Source of the DNA: Actinomycetes bacterium
GTDB taxonomy: Bacteria; Actinomycetota; Acidimicrobiia; Acidimicrobiales; RAAP-2
DNA: 55,232 bases
Direction of reading: 5' to 3'
NCBI GenBank assembly: GCA_021785695.1
Contig: JAJYEQ010000009.1
Location: forward strand, 1-55,232
A program made the position numbers and the translations under genes. Each line of letters starts with the position of its first letter. The stretch's first letter is position 1. Below are positions 8,231 through 16,967 of the stretch, piece after piece. Below the pieces are notes generated by a model. The model saw only the letters and a program-made list of their open reading frames with translations, had not been told where the DNA came from and ran no database searches.

Positions 8231-9664
8231 GTGAGCGAACCAACCCCGATCGCCGCAAGCCTCTCGCTGGGCGCCCGGCGCGAGGCCGCCCTGGAGCACG
8301 CCGCGGCCCACGTGCTGCGCGCGTGGACCGAGTTCGACCAGGCCCGCGAGGCCGAGTCACCCATCTCGCCCGCCCTGCGCGCGCGGCTGGAGCTGCCCCT
8401 GCCCGAGGAGGGCAAGGACCCCCTCGAGGCCATCGACTGGGCCGCCGAGGTCCTGGACACGTCGATGGCCCAGTCCCGCCCGCGCTTCTTCGGCTTCATC
8501 GGATCGAGCGGCTTGGAGATGGGTGCGCTGGCCGACCTGCTGGCCCACTCCTACGACATCAACCTGGCCGTCGACGCCGGGGCCGCCACGGCCCTCGAGA
8601 CCCAGGCGGTGGGCTGGCTGGCCCAGTTCCTCGGCTACCCGGCCGCGACCGGCACCTTCACCAGCGGCGGCACGGTCTCCAACATCACCGCCCTGACGGC
8701 GGCCCGGGAGGCGGCGCTGCCCGGCTCGCGCCAGCGGGGCCTCGCCGGGGCCACGCCGACCGTCTACTGCTCCAGCGAGGCGCACTACTCGATCACGCGG
8801 GCCGCCGAGACGCTGGGGATCGGTCGAGACTTCGTGCGCGCCATCGACATCGACGCCGAGCGGGCCCTGCGCGTCGACCACCTGCGCCGCGCCCTGGACG
8901 AGGACCGCGCCGCCGGGTGCACCCCCATCGCGATCGTCGCGACCGCGGGGACCACGCTCACCGGCGCGGTGGACCCGATCGGCCAGATGGCCGACGTCGC
9001 CGCGCACTATGGCGTGTGGCTCCACGTCGACGGCGCCTACGGCCTCCCGGCCGCCACCGTCGAGGCGTGCCGGCCGCGCTTCGCCGGGCTCGAGCGCGCC
9101 GACTCGGTGACCGTGGACTGCCACAAGTGGATGTTCGTGCCCAAGGCCTGCAGCGCGGTGCTGGTGCGCGACGGGCAGCGCCTGGCGGCCGCCTTCGCCC
9201 ACGACGAGGCCTACGTGCCCCACGCCGAGGAGCGCCTCAACGCCGTGGACCTGACCCTGGAGTACTCGCGCCCGTTCCGCGCGCTCAAGCTGTGGCTGGC
9301 CCTGCTCACGCACGGGGCCGCCGCGATGCGCGCGGCGGTGGCGCGCAACTGCGCGCAGGCCCAGCTGCTCCACGACCGGGCGAGCCAGCACCCGCTGCTG
9401 GCGACCCTGGAGCGCCGCCCGACCCTGTCGATCGCTCCGGTGCGGGTCCTGGTACCGGGCTGTGGGGACCCCGACGCGCACACCACGGCCCTGTGCACGC
9501 GGCTCCAGGAGGACGGGCGGGTCTTCGTCTCGCCGGCCACCATCGACGGGTCGGTGTGGCTGCGCCCCTGCTTCACCAACTTCCGCACCACCGACGAGGA
9601 CGTCACGGCACTGGTCGACGTGGTCCTCGAGCTGGGCAGCCGTTGCGCGGATCTCCACGGGTGA
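8231..9664 (+). CDS. PLP-dependent group II amino acid decarboxylase
   Basis: A 477-residue fold-type I enzyme of the aromatic-amino-acid/glutamate/histidine decarboxylase family (PF00282). The PLP lysine lies in DCHKWMFVPK, with the upstream TSGGTVSNITAL phosphate-binding loop, SSEAHYSI, and the cofactor Asp in VDGAYGLPA. The substrate specificity is not evident. GTG 8231 lacks a clear Shine-Dalgarno, but GATAACCT just upstream could be the -10 of a near-leaderless mRNA. A second member of the family is encoded at 26595-27965; the two are distant in sequence. Confidence 0.85.
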   Translation: MSEPTPIAASLSLGARREAALEHAAAHVLRAWTEFDQAREAESPISPALRARLELPLPEEGKDPLEAIDWAAEVLDTSMAQSRPRFFGFIGSSGLEMGALADLLAHSYDINLAVDAGAATALETQAVGWLAQFLGYPAATGTFTSGGTVSNITALTAAREAALPGSRQRGLAGATPTVYCSSEAHYSITRAAETLGIGRDFVRAIDIDAERALRVDHLRRALDEDRAAGCTPIAIVATAGTTLTGAVDPIGQMADVAAHYGVWLHVDGAYGLPAATVEACRPRFAGLERADSVTVDCHKWMFVPKACSAVLVRDGQRLAAAFAHDEAYVPHAEERLNAVDLTLEYSRPFRALKLWLALLTHGAAAMRAAVARNCAQAQLLHDRASQHPLLATLERRPTLSIAPVRVLVPGCGDPDAHTTALCTRLQEDGRVFVSPATIDGSVWLRPCFTNFRTTDEDVTALVDVVLELGSRCADLHG

Positions 9665-9698
9665 GGCCACCGGCGCGCCGCCCCGCTACCGTGCAGTC

Positions 9699-10025
9699 AT
9701 GATCGTGTGCGTGCCGGTGCAGCCGGATGGAACAGTGGACCCGCGCTGGGGTCGAGCCCAGCGCATCGCCGTGGCCGAGGTCCGAGACGGGGAGATCGCC
9801 CGCTGGGACGAGGTGGAGGTGGGCTGGGACCACCTGCACGACGAGGGGTCCTCGGCGCGCCACCACGCCCGGGTGGCGCGCTTCCTGCGCGAGCAGGGCG
9901 TCGAGGCGGTGGTCGCCGCCCACGTCGGTGACGGGATGGTGCGCATGCTCGACACCATGCACCTGACGCTGCACGTGGGGGCCGCGGGCGACGCCCGGGC
10001 GGCCGTGACGGCGGCGCTGGCCTAG
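9699..10025 (+). CDS. NifX/NafY-type Fe-Mo cofactor-binding-like protein
   Basis: A 108-residue protein resembling the dinitrogenase iron-molybdenum cofactor-binding fold (PF02579). It opens MIVCVPVQPDGTVDPRWGRAQ, given here as MIVCVPV and DPRWGRAQ, and contains a central VEAVVAAHVGDGMVRML where NifX/NifB C-terminal domains have the cofactor-binding ribonuclease H-like core. No nif genes are nearby; stand-alone members are widespread in non-diazotrophs and their function is uncertain. The TAG stop shares CTAG with the convergent Lrp gene. Confidence 0.7.
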   Translation: MIVCVPVQPDGTVDPRWGRAQRIAVAEVRDGEIARWDEVEVGWDHLHDEGSSARHHARVARFLREQGVEAVVAAHVGDGMVRMLDTMHLTLHVGAAGDARAAVTAALA

Positions 10026-10468
10026 CTCCCGGCCTCCAGCTTGATCAGCTTCATGGTGATGCGCGAGTCGACGCGCGCGATCGCCGGGTCGCCCAGCAGC
10101 CCCGTGGTCAGCCAGCGCTCGTAGGCGGGGGCGTCGGCCACGCGCACGCGCAAGATGTAGTCGGGGAGCCCGAACATCCGGCGCAGCTCGACGACCTCGT
10201 CCTGGGCGGCCACGCGCTCCTCGAAGGCCTGCACGGTGGCCAGGTCCTTGGCCACGATCTCGGCGTGGACGATGACCTCGAAGCCGCGGCCCACCGCCCC
10301 CGGATCGATGCGCGCGCCGTAGCCGGTGATCACCCCGGTGGACTCCAGCCGTCGCACGCGGCGCAGGCACGGGGCCGGGGTCAGGCCGACGTGGGCGGCC
10401 AGGTCCTGGATGGTGCAGCGTCCGTCGCGCCGCAGGTGCGCGATGATGGCGCGATCGATGGTGTCCAT
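10022..10468 (-). CDS. Lrp/AsnC-family transcriptional regulator (AzlB-like)
   Basis: A 148-residue regulator. Residues 1-60 form the winged helix-turn-helix (IIAHLRRDGRCTIQDLAAHVGL then CLRRVRRLESTGVI), and the rest forms the RAM ligand-binding domain (FEVIVHAEI, LPDYILRVRV, ITMKLIKL). ATG 10468 gives the usual MDTIDRAII start; a longer frame to 10504 adds 12 atypical residues. It is divergent from azlCD, the same partner arrangement as azlB-azlCD in Bacillus, so it probably senses a branched-chain or related amino acid and controls export. The sequence AATAAT just before the start codon could be its -10. Confidence 0.9.
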   Translation of the reverse strand: MDTIDRAIIAHLRRDGRCTIQDLAAHVGLTPAPCLRRVRRLESTGVITGYGARIDPGAVGRGFEVIVHAEIVAKDLATVQAFEERVAAQDEVVELRRMFGLPDYILRVRVADAPAYERWLTTGLLGDPAIARVDSRITMKLIKLEAGS

Positions 10469-10551
10469 CGCACGATTATTGCGTAGACGTGCTCCAACCA
10501 GCAACAGAACGCATCCACCGTGCGGGTGCGCTGCCGTAGTCTGGCGTGCTC

Positions 10552-11268
10552 ATGGAACCGGTGTCTCGCATCGACGCGTCGCGCGCGGGGGGTGTGGCCG
10601 CGGCGGTGCGCGAGGCCGGCGTGGTCTGGCTGGGCATCGCCGCCCTCGGGGTGGGCTTCGGGGCCTGGGCCACCAGCCGGGGCCTGCCCTGGTGGCTCGT
10701 GCCGCTCATCTCGGCCAGCGTCCTGGCCGGCTCCGTCGAGTTCCTCCTGGTCGGACTCATCGTGGCCCACGCCTCGCTGGTGTCCATCGCCGTCACGACG
10801 CTGCTGGTCAACTCGCGCCACCTCGTCTACGGGCTCTCGTTTCCCCTGGAGCGCGTGCGGGGCCCCCGGGCGCGCCTCTACAGCGTCTTCGCCCTGTGCG
10901 ACGAGGCCTACGCCCTGCTCACCCGGGCCGAGCCAGCCACCCTGTCGGGCCGCCAGGTCATCGCCACCCAGCTCGGCATCCACCTGTCGTGGGTCACCGG
11001 GTCGCTGAGCGGCGCCGCTCTCGGGGCGGCACTCCTGCACGGCGTGCGCGGCGTCGGGTTCGTGCTGCCGGCGCTCTTCGTGGTCCTGGCCCTCGACGCC
11101 TACGCCGCGCGACCCGACCGGGTCACCGTGGCCCTGGCCCTGGCCAGTGCCGCGGTCGCCCAGCTGGCCCTGCCCGCCTCGATGCTGCCGGTGGCCCTGG
11201 CCCTGCTCGGGACCGCCCTGGTGGTCCGGAGCCGGATGTCTGCCCGCGCCACCCGGGACGTCCGGTGA
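10552..11268 (+). CDS. azlC: Branched-chain amino acid exporter large subunit, AzlC family
   Basis: A 238-residue integral membrane protein of the AzlC/LIV-E/BrnF family with about seven or eight hydrophobic segments. Family features include the segment WWLVPLISASVLAGSVEFLLV (kept here as WWLVPLIS and LAGSVEFLLVG) and LLVNSRHLVYGLSF, the conserved N-S-R-H-x-x-Y motif. Together with AzlD it forms an exporter for branched-chain amino acids or analogues. ATG 10552 is chosen over a GTG two codons earlier. The TGA stop overlaps the azlD GTG. Confidence 0.92.
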   Translation: MEPVSRIDASRAGGVAAAVREAGVVWLGIAALGVGFGAWATSRGLPWWLVPLISASVLAGSVEFLLVGLIVAHASLVSIAVTTLLVNSRHLVYGLSFPLERVRGPRARLYSVFALCDEAYALLTRAEPATLSGRQVIATQLGIHLSWVTGSLSGAALGAALLHGVRGVGFVLPALFVVLALDAYAARPDRVTVALALASAAVAQLALPASMLPVALALLGTALVVRSRMSARATRDVR

Positions 11269-11600
11269 CGTCGGGCTGGTACGTCGCGGCCGCCATCGCC
11301 ACGGCGAGCGGCGTCACCTTCGCGCTGCGCGCGGCGTCCTTCCTGGCGCGCGCGCTCTGGCGTGACTCGGGGCTGGTGGCTCGCGTGGCCCGGGCCCTGC
11401 CGCTCGGCGTGCTCACGGTGCTGGCGCTGTGGGTCATCACCCGCCTGCGCAGCGGGTCGGTGACCGGTGGGGTGGCCGAGTCGGTCGCCTTGGCCGTCAC
11501 CGTCCTGGTGCACCGCTGGCGCCACCACCTGGGCCTGAGCCTGGTGGCGGGCACGGGGGTGTGCGTGGCCCTGTCCAGCGCGCCGGCGCTCTTCCATTGA
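11265..11600 (+). CDS. azlD: Branched-chain amino acid exporter small subunit, AzlD family
   Basis: A 111-residue membrane protein with about four hydrophobic segments, of the AzlD/BrnE type. Typical parts are FALRAASFL near the N-terminus, ALPLGVLTVLALWVI, and a last segment rich in Ala/Val. It starts at GTG 11265 inside the azlC stop, giving fixed co-translation of the two subunits. It is convergent with the EAL-domain gene, seven bases apart. Confidence 0.88.
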   Translation: MTSGWYVAAAIATASGVTFALRAASFLARALWRDSGLVARVARALPLGVLTVLALWVITRLRSGSVTGGVAESVALAVTVLVHRWRHHLGLSLVAGTGVCVALSSAPALFH

Positions 11601-11607
11601 CGAGCGC

Positions 11608-14600
11608 TTAGGGCTGCGGGTCGGGCGTGCGCCAGCTCGCCGCGGGCAGCGGCCGCGAGAAGTGGTAGCCCTGGGCGAGCTCGACTCCCAGCTGCACGAT
11701 GGTCTGGGCCTCCGCCGCGGTCTCGACGCCTTCGGCGAGCAGGGTCATCGCGGTGCGATCGGCGAAGCGGCGCATGCCCGCCACCAGCGCCTGCTTGGCC
11801 TCGTCCTGGTCGATGCCCCGCACCAGGCTGATGTCGAGCTTGACGATGTGGGGGTGCAGCTCGAGGATGTGGCGCATCGATGCGTAGCCCGCGCCGGCGT
11901 CGTCGACCAGCAGGCGCAGGCCGGGCAGCTCGCTGAGGATCTGGCGCAGCGCCGCGTAGTCGGAGATCGCGCTGTGCTCGGTGAGCTCGACCCCGAGCTC
12001 GCGTGACGCGCTCGCGAGCAGGGCGTGCGCCCCCGGGCGCAGCAGCGACGTCGGGGAGAGGTTGATGGTGAGGAGGCCTCCGTCGGGGAGCTGGGCCGCC
12101 TCGGCCAGGGCCCGGCCGGCACAGGCCAGCTCCAGCTCGGTCGTCAGGTGGGCGGCGGTGGCCTCGGCAAAGTGCTCGTCGGGCGAGCGGCCGTCGTCGA
12201 AGCGCGTGAGCGCCTCGTAGCCACGGACCTCTCCGGTGGCCAGGTCCACGATGGGCTGGAACACCGGATGGTAGCGACCGCGGGTGATGATGTCGTTCAC
12301 GCCGGCCCGCAGGATCTCGTGGCGCTCGTCGCGGCCGACCTGGGGACCCAGCTGGGAGCCGGCGAAGGAGCCCAGCTCCTCGAGCACCGAGTTCCGCGGT
12401 CCGCCGGCCATCCCCGGCCCGATCCGCGAGGCGATCGACAGGGCACCGATGGTCCGGCCGGCCCAGCGCATCGGCACCAGCGCCGCGACGGTGAAGCCGT
12501 CGGCGGCCAGGGCCCGCAGGATGGGGCTGCTCTCGGTGTCGCTGAGGCGCGCCAGGTCGACGCGCCGCACGCGGGCGCGGGTCTCGACCATCTGGATCCA
12601 CGCGTCGGGGAGCGCGGGGGCCATCTCGTGGCCCAGGCGCACGACCTCGGGATCACCCGACATCGCCATGAGCGCGTAGGAGGCGTCGGGACCGCGACGG
12701 TAGATCGCGACGAAGTCGATGAAGTCGAGCGCGAGCAGCTGGTCGCCGAGCTCACTGGCCGAGGTGCGCAGGTCGTAGCTGGTGCGCGACCCGCTCATCA
12801 GCTCGGCCAGCTGGACCGCGTCGCGCTCCTGACGCTCGACGTCAGCCTCCAGCTGGCGCTCGGCGGCCAGGTCGCGCTCCACCGCGACGTAGGCGGTCGT
12901 GGCACCTTGGGAGTCCACGACGGGCGAGATCACCGCGTCGACCTCGTAGAGCTCGCCGCTGGCCCGGCGGTTGATCACGTGGCCCCGCCAGGTTCGCCCG
13001 GTCAGCAGCGTCGCCCACAGCTCGCGGTAGAAGGCCTCGTCGTGCAGGCCGCTCTGCCAGAGCCGGGGGTTCTGGCCGAGGATCTCGGAGATGGCCCGGC
13101 CCGTGGTGCGCGCGGCCGCGGGGTTGGCGTACACGACGTGGGGCGTCAGGTCGGTGACGATGACGGACTCGGCCGCCTGGTCAATGGCGGTGCGCAGCAG
13201 CGTCGCCTGCTGGAGCGCCCCCGACAGCTGGTCGCGCTCGCGCAGGCGCTCCAGGCCGATGCCGACCTGGGCGGCCAGGCTCATCAGCAGGTCGACCGAC
13301 TGGTCGTCGAAGGCGTGCGGGGTGTCGCTGTAGACCGTGAAGGCACCATCGAGGCGCCCCCCGACGCGAACCGGCAGGGCGACCGCGGCGGCCAGCTCGA
13401 AGGAGGCCGCGCGCTGGGCCCACGGGGCGAAGCTCGGGTCACCCTGCAGGTCGTTGATGATCTGGGCCTCGCCGGTGCGCAGGGCCGCGCCGGTCGGGCC
13501 CCGCCCGGTGGGCCCATCGTCCCACGAGACCGAGATCGCGTCCACGTACTCGTGCAGGCGCTTGGAGCTCGCCACCACCGACACCGGACTGCTCGGGGCG
13601 ACGACCGGCCGCCCGTACCAGGCCAGCGCGTAGCCCGTCGTGTCGACCAGGCTCTGGCAGAGATCCGCGAGCAGGACCTCCTCGGTCATCGCGCGCACCA
13701 AGATGGCGTTGCCGCTGGCCAGTGCGGCCGCCGCCCGGCGCGAGCGCACCGTCGCCTCGAGGTCCTGGAGTGCGACCACGACGCCGGTGATCTGGCCTTC
13801 GTGTCGCAGGGGCCGGTAGTGGGCGCGCAGCCACCGCAGCTTGCCGCTCGCCGTGCGGTAGCGGCCCTCGAAGGGCGGCACGCTGTCCCCGCGCAGGACT
13901 GCCGCATGGGCGCGCTCGCGGGCCGGGCTCTCCGAGGCGAGGTTGAGGTCGGTCATCGGGCGACCGACCAGGTCGCTCGGCCGCCACCCCAGGATCACCT
14001 CGACCGACGGGGAGACCCAGGCGAAGGCGCCGCGCGCGTCGAGCTGCCACACGACGTCGGAGGCGTTCTCGGCCAGCAGGCGGTAGCGGGCCTCGGCGGC
14101 CGCGACGACGGCGCGCTGGCGGACCTCGGCCTCGATGTCGCGCCACCACGCCAGGCGGATGGGGGGCTGCCCCTCCCCGTCGATCACGTCCTGGACGGTC
14201 ATCGCGATCCACCGGAAGTCGCCGTTGCGGTGGCGCAGGCGCACCTCGGCGCGCCCCGCCTCGCCGCGGCTGAGGGCGCGCCGAACCGCCTCGATGTGGC
14301 GGGAGTCGTCGGGATGGACCAGGTCGTCGAAGAGGCGGCCCTCCAGGTCCTCGGGTCGCCAGCCGAGCAGTCCCTCAACCGAGTCGAAGACCCACTCGAT
14401 GCGGCCGTCGGCGTGCCCGCGCACCACGACATCGCTGGCGTGCTCGGCGACCAGGCTGTAGCGGCGCGAGAGGCTCTCGAGGCGCTGGCGCGTGCGCACC
14501 GCCTCGTCGACGTCGCGCAGGCTGCCCACGACCTCGCTGGTCGCCCCGGGCGAATCGACCAGGACGAGCTGGACGCGGAAGTGGCTGTAGGAGCCGTTGG

Positions 14601-15264
14601 CGTGGCGCAGCCGGACCTCCACCTCGAGGCGCGCGTCGCGCTCGAGCTCGGCCAGCCACCGCTGGACGTGGATGAGGTCCTCGGGATGGAGCAGGGCCGT
14701 GGCCTCGGTGCCCACGAGGTCGGTCGGCGACCAGCCGAGCACGAGGAGGCTCGACGGGGAGGCCCACGTGATGATGGTGTCCAGATCGGCGCGGAACACG
14801 ACGTCGCTGGCGTGCTCGGCCAGGAACTGGTAGGAGCGCTGGAGCTCGAGCTCCCCGGTGCGGTTGCGCCAGGTGAGCTCGACGAGGTCGTCGTGGCGCA
14901 CGGCGGCCACGTCGAAGGCGATGGGCTGCCCGGTCCGGTAGTCGGCCTCGCGCACGCGCTGGGCGAGGATGGGCGTGTCCTGGTCAGCGGCCTGGCGCAC
15001 CACCTCGAGGGCCTTGGACCGGTCCATGCGGGGGTCCAGCTCGAGGGCGTTGTGGCCGACCAGGGCGTCGGGCGTCGCGCTCAGGGCGCGCGCGGCCGCG
15101 TCGTTGACGGCCACGAAGGTGACGTCGGTGACCCGTCCGCTGGCGTCGCGCACCGGGCGCACCAGGACGCGGGGCTCGAACTCGAGGTCGGACGGGACGG
15201 GAGGGGTTCCCGGACTGGCCTGGCGACCCGTCACACCCCCGACGCCGATCGCGACGGGATCCAT
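11608..15264 (-). CDS. Multi-PAS/GAF sensor with C-terminal EAL (c-di-GMP phosphodiesterase)
   Basis: A 1218-residue soluble signalling protein. From the N-terminus I see a degenerate PAS-like region (about 25-130), three PAS/PAC modules each opening with AEHASDVV or AENASDVV (about 145-530), a GAF-like domain (about 540-690), another PAS (about 710-830, with the PAC region ELYEVDAVISPV), a second GAF-like domain (about 850-970), and an EAL domain (about 985-1210). The EAL catalytic set is present: YEALTRF, INLSP, VELTEHS, LVDDAGAGYAS (DDFG replaced by DDAG), KLDISLVRGI, LAEGVET, AQGYHF. It is therefore probably an active phosphodiesterase. There is no GGDEF domain and no membrane segment. 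The ligands of the PAS and GAF domains are unknown. Confidence 0.9.
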   Translation of the reverse strand: MDPVAIGVGGVTGRQASPGTPPVPSDLEFEPRVLVRPVRDASGRVTDVTFVAVNDAAARALSATPDALVGHNALELDPRMDRSKALEVVRQAADQDTPILAQRVREADYRTGQPIAFDVAAVRHDDLVELTWRNRTGELELQRSYQFLAEHASDVVFRADLDTIITWASPSSLLVLGWSPTDLVGTEATALLHPEDLIHVQRWLAELERDARLEVEVRLRHANGSYSHFRVQLVLVDSPGATSEVVGSLRDVDEAVRTRQRLESLSRRYSLVAEHASDVVVRGHADGRIEWVFDSVEGLLGWRPEDLEGRLFDDLVHPDDSRHIEAVRRALSRGEAGRAEVRLRHRNGDFRWIAMTVQDVIDGEGQPPIRLAWWRDIEAEVRQRAVVAAAEARYRLLAENASDVVWQLDARGAFAWVSPSVEVILGWRPSDLVGRPMTDLNLASESPARERAHAAVLRGDSVPPFEGRYRTASGKLRWLRAHYRPLRHEGQITGVVVALQDLEATVRSRRAAAALASGNAILVRAMTEEVLLADLCQSLVDTTGYALAWYGRPVVAPSSPVSVVASSKRLHEYVDAISVSWDDGPTGRGPTGAALRTGEAQIINDLQGDPSFAPWAQRAASFELAAAVALPVRVGGRLDGAFTVYSDTPHAFDDQSVDLLMSLAAQVGIGLERLRERDQLSGALQQATLLRTAIDQAAESVIVTDLTPHVVYANPAAARTTGRAISEILGQNPRLWQSGLHDEAFYRELWATLLTGRTWRGHVINRRASGELYEVDAVISPVVDSQGATTAYVAVERDLAAERQLEADVERQERDAVQLAELMSGSRTSYDLRTSASELGDQLLALDFIDFVAIYRRGPDASYALMAMSGDPEVVRLGHEMAPALPDAWIQMVETRARVRRVDLARLSDTESSPILRALAADGFTVAALVPMRWAGRTIGALSIASRIGPGMAGGPRNSVLEELGSFAGSQLGPQVGRDERHEILRAGVNDIITRGRYHPVFQPIVDLATGEVRGYEALTRFDDGRSPDEHFAEATAAHLTTELELACAGRALAEAAQLPDGGLLTINLSPTSLLRPGAHALLASASRELGVELTEHSAISDYAALRQILSELPGLRLLVDDAGAGYASMRHILELHPHIVKLDISLVRGIDQDEAKQALVAGMRRFADRTAMTLLAEGVETAAEAQTIVQLGVELAQGYHFSRPLPAASWRTPDPQP

Positions 15265-15341
15265 GCCCCAGGGAGCATGCCGACCTCCCTCTCAACTCAC
15301 TAGCAGGCTAGAGGACGGCGTCAGTTTCTGGCAAGGTTCCT

Positions 15342-16967
15342 TCAGATGCGCTCGGGCACCATTTCGATGGCCCCGCAGGGGCACTCGCTGGCGCAGATCC
15401 CGCAACCCTTGCAGAAGTCGTAGTTGAAGGCGTAGCGCTCGCCGGGGCCCAGCTTGATCACCGCATTGTCGGGGCACACGCCAAAGCAGTTGTCGCACTC
15501 GAAGCAGTTGCCGCACGACAGGCAGCGCCGCGCCTCGAACAGGGCGTTGTCCTCGGTCAGGCCGTGGACGACCTCCTCGAAGTTGGTCTGGCGGCGCACC
15601 AGCTCGAGCTCGGGCCGCCGCGTGCGCGGCGCGTCGGCGTAGTACCAGGTGTTGAGGCGATCGAAGCTGGCCAGGGCGTGGCGCTCGGGGCCGGCGGGCG
15701 TCTCGGTGCGCAAGAACGCGTCGATGCCGCGCGCGGCGTGCTTGCCGTGTCCGACCGCGACGGTCGCCGTGCGGTCCGAGGGGGCCACGTCGCCACCGGC
15801 GAAGATCCCGGGCTGCGTCGTCATCATCTGGAGGCCGACCTCGACCACCCCGTTGGACACCGTCACGGCGCCAGCGCCCTCCAGCAGCGACAGGTCGGTG
15901 TCCTGGCCCAGCGCCAGCACCAACGCGTCGGCGTCGAGCTCGTCGTACTCACCGGTGGGCTCGGGCAGCCCGTCGGGGGTCAGGCGCATGCGCTCGAGCA
16001 CCAGGCGGCCGCCCTCGAAGCGCTCGACCGTCGACAGCCAGCGGACGGTCACGCCCTCACCGAGCGCCTGCTCGACCTCCTCGGGGTGGGCGGGCATCTT
16101 GTCGCGATTGCGCCGATAGACGATCACCGCGTCGGTGGCGCCGAGGCGCCGGGCCGTGCGGGCGGCGTCCATCGCGGTGTCGCCGCCGCCGTAGACGACG
16201 ACGCGGCGGCCGAGCAGCGGGGGGTCGTCATCGGCGACCTGGTGGAGGAAGGAGACCGCGTCGACGACCTTGGTCGAGTCGCCCGCCGGGATGTGCACGC
16301 GCTTGCCCAGCTGGGCGCCCACGGCCAGGAAGACGGCGTCGGCCCCGCAGGCGTGCTGCTCGGCCTCGATGTCGAGCACCGGGTGCTGGGTCACGACCTC
16401 GACCCCGAGGGCCACGATCCGGTCGATCTCGGCGTCCAGCACCGCGCGCGGCAGGCGGTAGGCCGGGATGCCGTAGCGCAGCATGCCGCCCAGGCGGGGC
16501 GACGAGTCGACCAGCCGCACCGCGTGGCCCAGGCGGCGCAGGTGGTAGGCCGCCGACAGGCCGGCGGGACCGGCCCCCACCACCAGGACCTTGTGGCCGG
16601 TGTCGGGACCCGGCGCGGGCAGAGACCAGCCCCGCTCCAGGGCGGTGTCTCCGAGGAAGCGCTCGACGGCGTTGATGCCGACGGCCTCGTCGACCTGCAC
16701 CCGGTTGCAGGCGGTCTCGCAGGGGTGGAAGCAGACCCGGCCCATCACCGCGGGCAGGGGGTTCTCCTCGACCAGTGTGCGCCAGGCGGCCTCGTAGTCA
16801 CCCGACTCGGCGTGGTACAGCCAGCCCTGGATGTTCTCGCCCGCCGGGCAGGCGTCGTTGCACGGCGGGAGGCGGTCGACGTACACCGGGCGCTCGATGC
16901 GCCACGAGCCGGTGTGGTTGGCCCGGCTGGTGCCCACGTCGAGCGTGATGGCGAAGGGGCGGTCCAT
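15342..16967 (-). CDS. GltD-like NAD(P)H flavoprotein fused to 2x[4Fe-4S] ferredoxin, oxidoreductase subunit
   Basis: A 541-residue protein. The N-terminal cysteine block is CNDACPAGENIQ and CFHPCETACN (glutamate-synthase small-subunit type Fe-S region), followed by the FAD site VLVVGAGPAGLSAAYHL near residue 127, the NAD(P) site VVVYGGGDTAMDAA, and the second FAD contact GIFAGGDVAPSDR. The last 70 residues form a ferredoxin-like domain with CFECDNCFGVCP and CKGCGICASECP, the two cluster motifs of a PorD delta subunit. It is the last gene of the oxidoreductase operon and begins directly after the beta-subunit stop. I infer that it links ferredoxin-level electrons of the 2-oxoacid enzyme to NAD(P)H. 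Confidence 0.88.
   Translation of the reverse strand: MDRPFAITLDVGTSRANHTGSWRIERPVYVDRLPPCNDACPAGENIQGWLYHAESGDYEAAWRTLVEENPLPAVMGRVCFHPCETACNRVQVDEAVGINAVERFLGDTALERGWSLPAPGPDTGHKVLVVGAGPAGLSAAYHLRRLGHAVRLVDSSPRLGGMLRYGIPAYRLPRAVLDAEIDRIVALGVEVVTQHPVLDIEAEQHACGADAVFLAVGAQLGKRVHIPAGDSTKVVDAVSFLHQVADDDPPLLGRRVVVYGGGDTAMDAARTARRLGATDAVIVYRRNRDKMPAHPEEVEQALGEGVTVRWLSTVERFEGGRLVLERMRLTPDGLPEPTGEYDELDADALVLALGQDTDLSLLEGAGAVTVSNGVVEVGLQMMTTQPGIFAGGDVAPSDRTATVAVGHGKHAARGIDAFLRTETPAGPERHALASFDRLNTWYYADAPRTRRPELELVRRQTNFEEVVHGLTEDNALFEARRCLSCGNCFECDNCFGVCPDNAVIKLGPGERYAFNYDFCKGCGICASECPCGAIEMVPERI

Noticed and set aside
9699..10025. Nitrogen-fixation role for the NifX-like protein
   Set aside because: No other nif gene is near; stand-alone members of this fold are common in non-diazotrophs.
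12025..15303. A 1092-codon open frame on the plus strand
   Set aside because: It is antisense to the PAS/EAL gene, His/Gly/Arg-rich with no domains, and arises from GC codon bias.
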